Counted from the first letter of the stretch, positions 9,601-17,663 are shown. The stretch: 64,000 bases of DNA from an uncultured Clostridium sp. (GCA_900553125.1 USCB01000005.1:4592-68591), one strand, 5' to 3'. Notes: generated from the letters alone by a model not told the origin. Program-made: numbers and translations.

Positions 9601-9797
9601 GTAACAAAAGTTGTAATTATATAATACCATCCATTTTTATCTGCATTCCAATATTGCAAGTGATATCCACAATCTCCTTTATCTTGCAAATTTGCTTCAC
9701 TTATTTCTGTTGCAAATGAAAATCCAATAAATGTAGAACACAATGTTAAAATTAATAATAACATTGCTATTACTTTTTTTCCTTTTACTTTTATCAT
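6654..9797 (-). CDS. Thioester-domain SpaA-repeat surface adhesin ending in LPRTGC
   Basis: A secreted adhesin of about 1047 residues. The start ATG 9797 follows GAGG and gives a signal peptide (KVKGKKVIAMLLLILTLCSTF). An N-terminal thioester domain is indicated by YPAYCLNKEYPG (Cys) and ATKQAVYSIL (the TQXA-type Gln), which can form an internal Cys-Gln thioester for covalent host attachment. At least six Cna-B/SpaA-type modules follow (GKIQINKT, GNLKIYKV, GQVKVIKV, GQIKVIKV, GQIRIIKV, GYIRVIKV), two of them almost identical. The protein ends KLPRTGC-stop: a sortase motif with no hydrophobic tail. The sortase is encoded upstream in the same run of genes. It probably coats the donor cell and aids colonisation or mating contact. 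Confidence 0.88.
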   Translation of the reverse strand: MIKVKGKKVIAMLLLILTLCSTFIGFSFATEISEANLQDKGDCGYHLQYWNADKNGWYYIITTFVTYQKNGVEYPAYCLNKEYPGVGEYDDYTVDIDAVLDNVQIWRTIINGYPYKTPAELGVENKYDAFVATKQAVYSILYGYDPATRYRGGDERGTKIANAVVNLVNIGRYGNQTPSDGTITMRTSGSIYEEGNYWVQKFNVSSSVDMASYTVTSTANLPGGSIITNGNGTQTNSFTGGESLYLKIPKYSMNKDISNAIINVQGKCKTYPVFYGKTRINATQNYAVTYDPFGDGVGRATLNVKTNTGKIQINKTDSDTSKPIQGVTFQLTNADGTVVANATTNSNGVATFSGLYQDNYKLTEISTNDKYVINKATFDVNVEYNKSTTQNITNDHKKGNLKIYKVDKDNHKIALGNVQFDLYSEEFQRVVGTYTTDVNGEISIKNLRTGNYKLIEKNTGKWYNLAEDTTVEVKWNTTEENTIENELKKGQVKVIKVDLDNKEVKLQGVKFDVLDENGKVLETITTDENGDAYTSRYAIRDYSKLTIREKETLENYVLNDTPQTVVLEAEQIKTVTFTNELKKGQIKVIKVDQDNNEVKLKGIEFKVYDEDKNLVDTLITDENGEATSKRLRIDKKYIVQESKTLENYVLNETPQTVTLTQDQITDITFTNELKKGQIRIIKVDKDNNEVKLKGVEFKVYDEDNNLVDTLTTGENGEATSKRLRIDKKYIVKESKTLDNYVLNETPQTVTLTQDQITDLTFENELIKGYIRVIKVSKEDNQYNGDVKGKRLENAKFEVYDENNNLVDTLVTDENGEATTKELLKGKYTLKEVESPDYYILTDEIFEAEIVKHQEIVDVEVENDNVDIDIEVNKEGFKETQSKDSIYYDFSNIHNKSNIALDNFTWSDSLPTNALRANKIYTGTWNEDLTYSVWYKTNLSYDYIMLKDGLSTLVNNEVKFTDATLQEGEFITDFEFRFGTVKADFREVEQPRLYCDMLDNLPNGFIFVNHTKVSGNYKDIYVEDKDDWSTITYYKEIETTQKLPRTGC
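7500..8060 (-). repeat. Tandem ~280-bp repeats encoding SpaA modules
   Basis: Two adjacent units (about 7500-7785 and 7786-8060) are nearly identical in DNA sequence and encode GQI(K/R)(V/I)IKVD(Q/K)DNNEVKLKG modules. This is a likely recent duplication and a site for repeat-number change. Confidence 0.75.
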
Positions 9798-9819
9798 ATT
9801 ACCTCTTTCCTTTCCCATC

Positions 9820-9847
9820 AAAAAAAGCACCTATAAAAGTGCCTTTT
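9820..9847 (-). terminator. Terminator hairpin in front of the adhesin gene
   Basis: Minus-strand GCAC-loop-GTGC stem followed by seven T, located between the DpnD/PcfM-like gene and the adhesin's ribosome site. It is one of seven hairpins placed this way in the ICE. Confidence 0.7.
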
Positions 9848-9856
9848 AAAATAATG

Positions 9857-10033
9857 TTAATTATCTTCATATTCTGAAAATTCAACTCCCTTAAAGTCAT
9901 TTTCATCTAATACATATTCTTCATTTCTATATTTTTCTTTTGCTTTACTAATTGCTTCATTAACATTTTCTGCTTCAATTTCAACAACTCTTTGTAATAA
10001 TTCTTCAATCTCAATTTTATAAATTCTTTTCAT
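9857..10033 (-). CDS. DpnD/PcfM-like small protein
   Basis: A 58-residue acidic protein reading YKIEIEELLQRVVEIEAENV, then KEKYRNEEYVLDENDFKGVEF, the pattern of the DpnD/PcfM small-protein family found on conjugative plasmids and ICEs. Its function is unknown. ATG 10033 sits six bases after GGGAGG; the frame could also start at GTG 10039. It follows the secreted protein gene at 10046 by a few bases. Confidence 0.7.
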   Translation of the reverse strand: MKRIYKIEIEELLQRVVEIEAENVNEAISKAKEKYRNEEYVLDENDFKGVEFSEYEDN

Positions 10034-10045
10034 GTTCACCTCCCT

Positions 10046-10756
10046 TTATATTAAATAACATTCTGTTGTTATATATTGTCCATTTCTATAATAATCTTGT
10101 GCATATATTCTTATATTTCCAAATTTCCAAGCTATTTTATCTTTCACTCTTTTTTCTGTAAATGTAAATTGTGTTGTAATTTCTGTAATTGAACTATCTA
10201 CGATGATTTCATATCCATAAAGTTTCATATCTTCTGAAGGATTGCTATTTATTATATTTCTTATTTCGGCAATCTTCTTTTCATTTATTCTATATTCTTC
10301 AACAGGTATTTTATTATCTTCTACTACTATCTTTTCTTGTGATATATCTTTATTTATAGCAGAGCCTATATTATCATTTTTAATTTCATCTTGTTTTACT
10401 ATATCTGTGTTTACTTTCTCTACAACTTGATTATTATTTTCTTGAACGATATTTTTTTGATTATTTGCTTCTTTTTTTATTGTATTTGTTACACTATATG
10501 TGGCAACTTCTGAAACTTCTTGTTTAGTATTATTTACTTCATCTTCTATTATAGAATTATTTTCTTTTGTTTCATTAATATCTGCAATATTTAAGTCTTT
10601 CTCTTTTTCTTCAATTATAGCATTATCATTTTGAACATTTTCAAAATTTGTCACAGATAACTCTTGTTCTGATTCTTTTTCTGCATTCTGTCCCATATAA
10701 TATAAATTTACAAAGTTTCCTACTAAAATTATTAAAACTATAATTATTTTTTTCAT
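10046..10756 (-). CDS. Hypothetical exported or membrane-anchored protein
   Basis: The product starts with KKIIIVLIILVGNFVNLYYMG, a signal anchor, followed by ~125 residues very rich in Asn, Glu, Lys and Ile, probably an extended cell-wall linker, and a C-terminal region of ~75 residues ending AQDYYRNGQYITTECYLI. No family recognised. It is transcribed from a shared ICE promoter (box 10803-10809, TATAAT 10777-10782), separately from the sortase gene, and heads the short run leading to the adhesin. I choose ATG 10756, nine bases after GGAG. Confidence 0.6.
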   Translation of the reverse strand: MKKIIIVLIILVGNFVNLYYMGQNAEKESEQELSVTNFENVQNDNAIIEEKEKDLNIADINETKENNSIIEDEVNNTKQEVSEVATYSVTNTIKKEANNQKNIVQENNNQVVEKVNTDIVKQDEIKNDNIGSAINKDISQEKIVVEDNKIPVEEYRINEKKIAEIRNIINSNPSEDMKLYGYEIIVDSSITEITTQFTFTEKRVKDKIAWKFGNIRIYAQDYYRNGQYITTECYLI

Positions 10757-10776
10757 AGCGATCATCTCCTACTATC

Positions 10777-10809
10777 ATTATAAAACCTTAATAGTAAGAT
10801 CACCAAACC
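10777..10809 (-). promoter_or_regulatory. Shared ICE promoter P5
   Basis: AAAAGGGTTTGG box (10803-10809) and TATAAT (10782-10777) are separated by 20 nt, just upstream of the exported protein gene. Confidence 0.65.
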
Positions 10810-10832
10810 CTTTTAGGAAATTTCACTAAAAT

Positions 10833-11432
10833 TTATTGTCCATAATTCATTCCATCTATAGATTCTATAGCTTGAACACATAGTCTTTTATCTTTATGAC
10901 CTGCAACACAAGTAATCAAAGTAATTCTATTATCTTCTGTTGCTCCTAAATAACTCCAGTCCTCATCATTTATTATTTTCTTTGTTGTTACTACATATCT
11001 TTTAGTTCCATAGTTTGTTTGATAATAAATTTCACTACCTATTTTAATATTCTTTAAATTTTTAAAGAAGTCTCCATTACTTCCTGAATTATGAGAAGCT
11101 AGACCTACATTTCCCTCATAAATACTGGTTGATGGGAAGTGTCCTATTGTCCCAGATAAAGTAGTTAATTCTACGCTTTCTCTTATTGGTGCATTATCCA
11201 GTAAAATATCAGGAATTGTTAATGTTCCTATTTCATCATTGTAATGTATAATATCTTGTTCTATATTTTCGAGTGGTGTAGCTTCTAATTCTTCATTATC
11301 TCCAACTTCAATACTTTCTGCATTTTTATTAGCTTTATAAATTGGATATTTATATGCAAAAAAAATAACTCCTATAAGAACTATAATTGCAACTATAACA
11401 ACTGTTATTATAAATTTATTTTCTTTTTTCAT
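10833..11432 (-). CDS. Sortase (class D/B-like transpeptidase)
   Basis: About 199 residues. An N-terminal membrane anchor (IITVVIVAIIVLIGVIFFAY) is followed by the sortase fold. Catalytic residues are visible: His in GLASHNSG, Cys in LITCVAGH and Arg in KDKRLCVQA. Sortases cut LPxTG-type motifs and join the Thr to the cell wall or to another subunit. The ICE adhesin with its terminal LPRTG is the obvious substrate. ATG 11432 follows GGAGG; the longer in-frame start at 11438 is less likely. It sits directly after the membrane protein gene at 11445. Confidence 0.9.
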   Translation of the reverse strand: MKKENKFIITVVIVAIIVLIGVIFFAYKYPIYKANKNAESIEVGDNEELEATPLENIEQDIIHYNDEIGTLTIPDILLDNAPIRESVELTTLSGTIGHFPSTSIYEGNVGLASHNSGSNGDFFKNLKNIKIGSEIYYQTNYGTKRYVVTTKKIINDEDWSYLGATEDNRITLITCVAGHKDKRLCVQAIESIDGMNYGQ

Positions 11433-11444
11433 AAGCAAATCCTC

Positions 11445-12515
11445 CTATATTCTAACTTCAATAATATATCTTTCTTTTTCATTGCTATTTACTAGCATTT
11501 TTATAGTCGTTCCATTCTTACTTACAGTTATCATTTTTCCTTTCAATTTTTTTGTTAAATTCTTAGATAACTCTAATTTGTATTTATCAGTTGTTTCAAA
11601 AAAACTAAATCTATCTAATTTTATCCTTCCATCTCTTGTAGCCCTTACTTTTCCTACTTTTTTATATTTTCCATCTTTATAGTTATAAACTGTTACATTT
11701 CTTGTTAAAAAGAATACAATTACTAAAATGATTCCTGTTGTTCCTCCAACTACTGGCAACACATTATTCTCTTGTTTTTCTTCTACTTGTTCAGGTTGTT
11801 CTTTTTCATATTTTATAACATAAGTAATTGGATTTTCTTCAGTCTTAGTTGCTATTCCAAGATATTCAGCTGTTACTGTATATGTATTAGGATAATCAAC
11901 TCTTTGCTTAGTAGCATAATAGCATTTAGCAGTATATGTATTAGCAACCTCATATTCTCCAATCATCTTTGTAGATTCTACTTGCCATTCAACATCTAGA
12001 AGATCCAATGTTAATCCATTTTTTACTATTTGTTTTGGTATAAAATCTAAATCATTTTTTTCTAGGTTATTATAATTTATCGTCTCTTCAATCAAATCTT
12101 CTCTAAATCCATTGTAGTTTGTCTTAATTTTTAGAGTATTAGAATTCAAAATATATTCTCCTATATATCCATCTTTTTCATATTTGATTGTATTTTCTAA
12201 TTGTTCAATAATTTTATCTTTGTTATTTGTCTTTGATAATATAGTTTTGGTTGTATTTATATCTATCGTTTCTGATGTATTTTCTCCTTCAGCAGTATAA
12301 TCCACATACTTGTATTTGTTTCCATCGACTTCTATTTCTTTTGATAACATTTCTAAAAATGTATCTTTCTCTGATTCCATAACTTGATATGTTTTATAAC
12401 AATTTAACTCATCTTCAGTAATTTCTGTTTTTTCCATCGTTACTGCAAAACAATTTACTGTTGTAAGTAAAGTGAAAAAACTGCAAACTGCTAATATCTT
12501 TTTAAACCACTTCAT
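11445..12515 (-). CDS. Signal-peptide protein with a C-terminal membrane anchor
   Basis: 356 residues: a signal peptide (FKKILAVCSFFTLLTTVNCFA), an extracellular domain of ~220 residues, then NVLPVVGGTTGIILVIVFFLTRN, a single membrane helix, and a cytosolic basic domain of ~95 residues. LPVVGG resembles but does not match a sorting motif, and the long C-terminal domain argues for a type I membrane protein rather than a sortase substrate. It lies between a small membrane protein and the sortase, so it is probably part of the surface module. AGGAGG precedes ATG 12515. Confidence 0.65.
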   Translation of the reverse strand: MKWFKKILAVCSFFTLLTTVNCFAVTMEKTEITEDELNCYKTYQVMESEKDTFLEMLSKEIEVDGNKYKYVDYTAEGENTSETIDINTTKTILSKTNNKDKIIEQLENTIKYEKDGYIGEYILNSNTLKIKTNYNGFREDLIEETINYNNLEKNDLDFIPKQIVKNGLTLDLLDVEWQVESTKMIGEYEVANTYTAKCYYATKQRVDYPNTYTVTAEYLGIATKTEENPITYVIKYEKEQPEQVEEKQENNVLPVVGGTTGIILVIVFFLTRNVTVYNYKDGKYKKVGKVRATRDGRIKLDRFSFFETTDKYKLELSKNLTKKLKGKMITVSKNGTTIKMLVNSNEKERYIIEVRI

Positions 12516-12524
12516 TTTAACCTC

Positions 12525-12749
12525 CTAAAATTTGAATATTCCTAATTTATTTGCTATATAAGTTGCTCCAATAGAGCATAGAATTAATATTCCTATATAA
12601 AACAACACATGAAATATTCTTATAATTATTTCAAATAAAAAAAGTAGTATTTTAATAAACGATTTTTGTTCATTAACTACTACTTCTTCATCATATTTTT
12701 GTCTTACTTTTTGTCTTTTTAAATATTCTTTATAGATATTTTTGCTCAC
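12525..12749 (-). CDS. Small single-pass membrane protein
   Basis: 74 residues; the first ~28 are basic, then hydrophobic from about residue 32 (ILLFLFEIIIRIFHVLFYIGILIL). The GTG start overlaps the stop of the CpaE-like gene by 4 bp, so the two are translationally coupled. No family recognised; probably a partner in the surface or assembly module. Confidence 0.6.
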   Translation of the reverse strand: MSKNIYKEYLKRQKVRQKYDEEVVVNEQKSFIKILLFLFEIIIRIFHVLFYIGILILCSIGATYIANKLGIFKF

Positions 12750-13849
12750 TTTTTACCTCTTTTCAAAAAGTTAAATATACTATTTTTTTCTATTACTTCT
12801 ATTTTGTTTGATTTCTCTGCTATATAATCTTTAAAAATTTCGTGATAAATTTCTGTATTTACATTATCATTAAAGGTATCTGAAGTATATTCTGAAAAAA
12901 ATATATTTTTCACTATTCCTCTTAATGTTCTTTTAAATTTAGCCTTTTCTTCATCACTAGAAAAATTGAATATATAATTTACTTCAGGAATCTTCTCTAA
13001 TAAACTTAAAACTCTAAATGTTTCATCTGTTTCCCATGCCTTTGTTCCTCCTACTACTATTTTAACTTCTTTTGACAAAAAATTATCTAGTGTATTTTCA
13101 TTTAAAGTCCCATAATCATAAATATAGAAATCATAGCCATATTGCATTGCATCAATTTTATTTGTATTACTATAAAGATCAATTCCTCTATGTGAATAGA
13201 TATTATCTTTTTTAGTTACTCCTTCTAATGTTTCAATATTTTTTATTTCATCTTTATCTGTACTGCAAATATAACAGGCATTCATATTTAAACTTTTCAA
13301 AAACATTGTAATTAAAATAGCTTGTGTTGTAACTCCTATATGCTTTTCAGTTCCTGCTACTGCTATATTTACAAATTGTTTTAATGTCTTATATTCCTTC
13401 TTTACAATTACTTTATTTTTCTTTGTTTCTTCAACTTTTTGCCTAAACCTTATAGCATCTTTGTATTGACATCCTTCAGCACATAAGCAATTTCTAAATT
13501 GCTCTTTTTGTTCATAGTAGGTTTTGGCATTTACAAAATTATAAATACCTTCATTAAATAGTTTTGAAAGTAATCTATCTCCTTCTTCATGACCTAAAGC
13601 AACTACAATAACTCTAATATTATACATACTCTTTATTGCTACAATAGATTGTATGATTTCCTCTTCACTTTCTTTTGTTGAATCAACATCTATAATTATT
13701 TGTTTATAATTATTTAAGTTTTTCAGCTCTTGAATTGCAAATCTTTTTAAGCTATCAACTCCTGTTAATACCTGTAGAGTTTCAAATCCATTTTCTTTGC
13801 ATACTTCGTAAATTAATTTTTCATTTTCTCTAGTAATTGCTAAAATCAA
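12746..13849 (-). CDS. CpaE/ParA-like protein with receiver-like N-domain and altered P-loop
   Basis: About 367 residues from TTG 13849, which has AAAGGAGGG seven bases upstream. The N-terminal ~110 residues look like a receiver-type alpha/beta fold (KQIIIDVDST, VIVVALGHEEG), followed by a ParA/MinD-like domain. The expected P-loop KGGVGKT is replaced by AGTEKHIGVTTQA, keeping only the GVTT end, so ATP binding may be altered. CpaE-type proteins position pilus or secretion machines at the membrane. The genes beside it encode a small membrane protein and sortase module, so it may organise surface assembly; that is inference. Confidence 0.65.
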   Translation of the reverse strand: MILAITRENEKLIYEVCKENGFETLQVLTGVDSLKRFAIQELKNLNNYKQIIIDVDSTKESEEEIIQSIVAIKSMYNIRVIVVALGHEEGDRLLSKLFNEGIYNFVNAKTYYEQKEQFRNCLCAEGCQYKDAIRFRQKVEETKKNKVIVKKEYKTLKQFVNIAVAGTEKHIGVTTQAILITMFLKSLNMNACYICSTDKDEIKNIETLEGVTKKDNIYSHRGIDLYSNTNKIDAMQYGYDFYIYDYGTLNENTLDNFLSKEVKIVVGGTKAWETDETFRVLSLLEKIPEVNYIFNFSSDEEKAKFKRTLRGIVKNIFFSEYTSDTFNDNVNTEIYHEIFKDYIAEKSNKIEVIEKNSIFNFLKRGKK

Positions 13850-13865
13850 TTTTATCCCTCCTTTG

Positions 13866-13896
13866 CAAAAAAAGAACTGCTTAGCAATTCCTTTTC
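13866..13896 (-). terminator. Terminator hairpin in front of the CpaE-like gene
   Basis: GAATTGC-taa-GCAGTTC stem with a seven-T tail on the minus strand, directly before AAAGGAGGG and the TTG start at 13849. Confidence 0.7.
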
Positions 13897-13898
13897 TT

Positions 13899-14513
13899 TT
13901 ATTCATCTATTAAATATTTGAATTCTAAATCTAAATCTTTATTAATTTTTATTCTACTATTCTTTGTTAATTCTTCTCTATCAAAAAATGTAATCCTAAT
14001 AGAAATATAACCCTGGTATTCACTTTTTATTCTAAAATAATTATGAAGATGTATCGTCGAAAATATTCCTTCTTTAAACAAATCTAATATTGTATTTTCG
14101 TTTTTAAATGGACTATTCTTTAAATTAGTGACGACAACATTATCAAAATCAGTTTTATTAAAATCCACTTTTGGAACTATGTATTTACTTAGTATTTCAT
14201 TATTATCTAATAGTTTTATTGTCTTTTTACATTCAGTATATGTTTCCACTAGCAATTGTTTTAATACATATTCTTGATTCTTTTTCTTTTCTTCTTCTTT
14301 CTTCATATTCCTTTTATCAATTAAAAAATATGTAATTATAAATATCATAATTATAATTATATTATTTATTATAATCTCTAAAAAGGAACTATTTAACTTA
14401 CACGATATTGTTGAAAATAAATTAAAGAAATCCATCAATATTGTTATTACTATTAGAATTAAACTTATTAATATTGTTATTAATATTTTTAATATAAAAT
14501 TATCTTTTTTCAT
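13899..14513 (-). CDS. Hypothetical membrane protein next to the kinase
   Basis: 204 residues with two N-terminal membrane helices (ILITILISLILIVITILMDFF and EIIINNIIIIMIFIITYFLI), then a soluble C-terminal domain of ~130 residues. No family recognised. It lies 25 bases downstream of the protein kinase gene in the same direction, so the two may form a functional pair, for example a membrane effector with a kinase sensor. Confidence 0.6.
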   Translation of the reverse strand: MKKDNFILKILITILISLILIVITILMDFFNLFSTISCKLNSSFLEIIINNIIIIMIFIITYFLIDKRNMKKEEEKKKNQEYVLKQLLVETYTECKKTIKLLDNNEILSKYIVPKVDFNKTDFDNVVVTNLKNSPFKNENTILDLFKEGIFSTIHLHNYFRIKSEYQGYISIRITFFDREELTKNSRIKINKDLDLEFKYLIDE

Positions 14514-14538
14514 ATTTCTCCTCTTTTATAATCCAGTT

Positions 14539-16149
14539 TTAAAATGGTAATTCTTCAACATTAAAATTTATTTTTGTTTTTACATATTCAATAAAAGATG
14601 TTTCAAGTTCTGGAGAATTTTTTTGTACTGCTTCAAATTTCTCACTTAATAATTCATAATATTTTTTATCTATTTCATATTTATCATAAACTTGAAAATT
14701 CTCAATAAACTTTGATGCTGTTACTGTGTCAAAAAATTCTAATTTTTTTAAATTTTGTGGTATGCTCTCTAAAAATTTTTTTACAACTTTATCTGACATT
14801 GGATTTGATAATGTAAATGTTGGTTCTACATTCTCATTATATTCTCCATATCTAAACAAACAAATCTTATCCATTATATCTTGTAATGCATTTTTTAATT
14901 CATTTATATCTATATCTTTATTGTGTTTATCCACCTTTATTTGAGTATTTCTTTCTTGTACTTGTTTTTTATCTGAGTTGTATTTTTCAATTTCATTAAA
15001 TATTTCTTCTACACTTTGAAATCTTTCTTGTGGATCATCATTTAAGCATTTGTCTACAATATCATCTAAAAAATGCATTCTTGGTGTATTAAACTTTTCA
15101 TATAACCTCTTTCTATGAGTTCCCTTTGTCGTTTTTCCAAAAACTAACCATTGAGTTATTTGTCCTATAGCATATATATCCATTGTTGCGTTTGGTATTG
15201 TTTCACTGTTTCTCTGTTCAGGAGCTGAAAAATCAAAGTTTGCTAATCTTTCTCCTTCCGTTGTATGCCCTGTTTTTTCAAATATTTCAGGGTTATAATA
15301 TGCTATACCAAAATCAGCGATAAATAGTCGTCCCTCTTCATCTATTAGAATATTATCAGGCTTTAAATCTCTATGAAAAATACCTTGTTTGTGTATATTG
15401 GAAGTAGCATATAATATTTGTTTTACAAAATCTATTATTTCATCTTCACTATAATTTTCATCATATACTAATTTACTTATATATCTTTTCATGCATATTA
15501 ATGGATATATATTATTATTGATAACTATTTCATCATAAAAATACATTTTTACAATTCCATCTTTTTCACTTAATTTAAGAATAACATTTCCATATTCACA
15601 TAAAAATCTATTTAATTTTTCTTTACTATTATTTATTAAAAACTTAATTGCAACATCCACATCTGCCATCTTTCCAAAATAAACCGTTCCATTTCCTCCT
15701 GATTTACTTTCTAAATTGTATATTAATATTTTCCCATACTTTGTTTTTAAATATAAATTATTTATTTTTAAATAGTCATTTATCTCTCTTATTGATAATT
15801 TATTTGAAATTATTGACGTCTTAGAATTTAATATTTTTTGTTCATAAATGTCTATAATAGGATACAATCCTTCTCTTAATTTTTCTCTTCTTTCTTGATA
15901 TCCACCATATTTTTGCATATTCTTTCTAAAATCACTTTTTGTTTTTACGAGATCAAAAATTTCAGGCATATCAAAGCCTTCTTTTTTTGAATCCATTTTA
16001 ATTTCTAATAGATTTTTAGAAAATTCTTCATCTGTTATTGATTCATTATTATATGTTGCAATCTTTTCCAGTTCTGCATAATAATTATTTATTTTTTCTG
16101 CATTCATTTCATTCACTCTCAATTCTATTTTTTTGCAACATTTTATCAT
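14539..16149 (-). CDS. Hanks-type serine/threonine protein kinase, soluble
   Basis: Up to 536 residues. The kinase domain, about residues 135-390, shows a glycine loop (GGNGTVYFG), the ATP lysine in VDVAIKFL, the catalytic loop HRDLKPDNILI, metal-binding IADFGIAYY and DIYAIGQITQWL. No transmembrane helix or PASTA repeats are present, so it is not the housekeeping PrkC type. The N-terminal 130 and C-terminal 140 residues are unassigned and helical. It may begin at ATG 16107 rather than 16149; neither has a strong ribosome site. With the downstream membrane protein it is cargo of the ICE. Kinases of this kind occur in phage-defence loci, but a defence role is inference. Confidence 0.85.
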   Translation of the reverse strand: MIKCCKKIELRVNEMNAEKINNYYAELEKIATYNNESITDEEFSKNLLEIKMDSKKEGFDMPEIFDLVKTKSDFRKNMQKYGGYQERREKLREGLYPIIDIYEQKILNSKTSIISNKLSIREINDYLKINNLYLKTKYGKILIYNLESKSGGNGTVYFGKMADVDVAIKFLINNSKEKLNRFLCEYGNVILKLSEKDGIVKMYFYDEIVINNNIYPLICMKRYISKLVYDENYSEDEIIDFVKQILYATSNIHKQGIFHRDLKPDNILIDEEGRLFIADFGIAYYNPEIFEKTGHTTEGERLANFDFSAPEQRNSETIPNATMDIYAIGQITQWLVFGKTTKGTHRKRLYEKFNTPRMHFLDDIVDKCLNDDPQERFQSVEEIFNEIEKYNSDKKQVQERNTQIKVDKHNKDIDINELKNALQDIMDKICLFRYGEYNENVEPTFTLSNPMSDKVVKKFLESIPQNLKKLEFFDTVTASKFIENFQVYDKYEIDKKYYELLSEKFEAVQKNSPELETSFIEYVKTKINFNVEELPF

Positions 16150-16173
16150 GTTTTTATGTTATTTACAATAATC

Positions 16174-16442
16174 ATACCTCATTTTTTCAGCAGTCCCAGT
16201 CATCTACTGTTTGTCTTGCAAACAATTCTATTCTAGGCATATTTTCTACAAGTTCAACTATTTATCTCTTACTATTGCAAGTTTCTTACTGTATTCTTCT
16301 ATATGTGTATCAATTATTTGTGATACTTTATTTTATTTTCTTTTTATAGTTCCTTTTGTTCCAATTAAGCAGATTTCTAAATTTGTCCTAGTCCAATGTC
16401 CAATACCACAAAAACAAGTATCACCTTTTAATTTCTTTTAGT
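16174..16442 (-). pseudogene. 3' fragment of a second MT-A70 methylase gene
   Basis: This stretch repeats the 3' half of the MT-A70 gene (about 19190-19455) with clear but imperfect identity, including the regions encoding TVDGWDCWG-like and LFARQTV ends. Small indels break the frame. It lies in the same orientation as the intact copy, so the two form direct repeats around the membrane protein and AlbA_2 genes. Confidence 0.8.
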
Positions 16443-16481
16443 TAGATTTGATTCCATTTTTTTTATAAATTCCTTCCATCT

Positions 16482-16506
16482 AAAAAAGACTTCACGAAGA
16501 AGTCTT
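16482..16506 (-). terminator. Terminator after the tRNA-like sequence
   Basis: Minus-strand AAGACTTC-ttcg-GAAGTCTT with a T-run: a very stable UUCG-type loop directly after the tRNA-like CCA end. Confidence 0.75.
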
Positions 16507-16589
16507 GGTGGAGACAATGGATTTGCACCATTTTAAGCCTCAGTCTATATATACACTATTAGCCATATTATATTAACCGAACATCTCCA
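16506..16589 (-). other. tRNA-like element with non-canonical T-loop
   Basis: On the minus strand the ends TGGAGAT and GTCTCCA pair as a 7-bp acceptor stem followed by an encoded CCA. AATGG-TGCAAAT-CCATT forms a T-arm, but the loop starts TG instead of TT, and I cannot fold convincing D and anticodon arms in the AT-rich middle. The size is 84 nt. It is followed by a terminator. It is either a decayed tRNA, an old attachment site or a tRNA mimic. Confidence 0.4.
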
Positions 16590-16825
16590 TATAAAATAAT
16601 ATACTAGAGGCTTTTTTACTTTTCATTAATTTTTTCACAATATCCTCTCCCTTCATAATAATTTCATTAATCACAAATTCATTAAATATTACAAAGATGT
16701 CTATAAAAAATGATTTTGGCAAACATATAAGTTCTAGAGTTAGGATAATGATAACTAATAGTTTCAATAGCTAATTTTATAATTAAATTATAACTCTCTT
16801 TTTATAATATTTCAATTTTTTCTTA

Positions 16826-17650
16826 TTATAAATCTAATATTGAAATATCATTTTTATTTATTAATTGTTCCTCATTGACCTTATAAGATACTTGCCCTAT
16901 TTGACTTGTACCATTGTTTATTTTAGTTGCGTTATAATTTATTTCCACAGTCTGTAAATACCAATTTTGTAAAACATCTTCATAATAAACTTTCAAATTC
17001 ATTAAATATTCCTTTCCACTTTCCAAAGCAAAATATCTATATATTTCCTTATTTTCATTTTTTTCAATTGGTATTTGTGTATCTGCTCCTAATAATCTAT
17101 ATCTTTCAGAAACCATATCTGATTCTAAATCTACAATTATTTTTTTTACGCTGTTCAATCCTATATTTTTTATAGATATATTTAATTCATAAGAGCTAGT
17201 TGTTTTTCCACTATATTTACTTATTATTAAATGATCTATATCAATTTTCTGATTTTGAGAACTAGTTTCTATTTTATATTTTAATAAAGGCATATTTTGT
17301 ATTCTATTATTCTCTGAACTCCTTTTTTCATTCTCTTCATCATTCTTTCTTATTTGATATTTTGTCATTAACACTAAAGCCAAAGCTCCTATAATTGCTG
17401 AAACTATACTCGATATATAATTTCCACAAAATGATAACCAACTTTGCGTATCTAAATTTTTATCTAATGTTAGCATTGAAGGAATATTGAATCTATCACA
17501 ATAATATATTATGATTGGTGCCAATACTATAAAATAAACACATACATATAATATTTTTTCTAATAAACTATTACATTTTTTATATTCTTTATATGTAAAA
17601 ATTCCAAATACTACCATTATTACAATCATTATTATCAAACTTACTATCAT
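16826..17650 (-). CDS. Membrane protein paired with the AlbA_2 protein
   Basis: 274 residues. Two or three N-terminal membrane helices (IVSLIIMIVIMVVFGIF, YVCVYFIVLAPIIIYY and SSIVSAIIGALALVLM) are followed by a soluble domain of ~165 residues with beta-rich character. No recognised family. It begins 13 bases after the stop of the AlbA_2 gene, and both lie between the two MT-A70 copies, so the two genes appear to be a transferable pair. The function is unknown; a membrane effector partner is a reasonable guess. Confidence 0.6.
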   Translation of the reverse strand: MIVSLIIMIVIMVVFGIFTYKEYKKCNSLLEKILYVCVYFIVLAPIIIYYCDRFNIPSMLTLDKNLDTQSWLSFCGNYISSIVSAIIGALALVLMTKYQIRKNDEENEKRSSENNRIQNMPLLKYKIETSSQNQKIDIDHLIISKYSGKTTSSYELNISIKNIGLNSVKKIIVDLESDMVSERYRLLGADTQIPIEKNENKEIYRYFALESGKEYLMNLKVYYEDVLQNWYLQTVEINYNATKINNGTSQIGQVSYKVNEEQLINKNDISILDL

Positions 17651-17663
17651 AAATTCCTCTTTC

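Noticed and set aside
16573..16767. Minus-strand ORF of 64 codons
   Set aside because: It overlaps the tRNA-like element, has no good ribosome site and no recognisable domain; probably chance.
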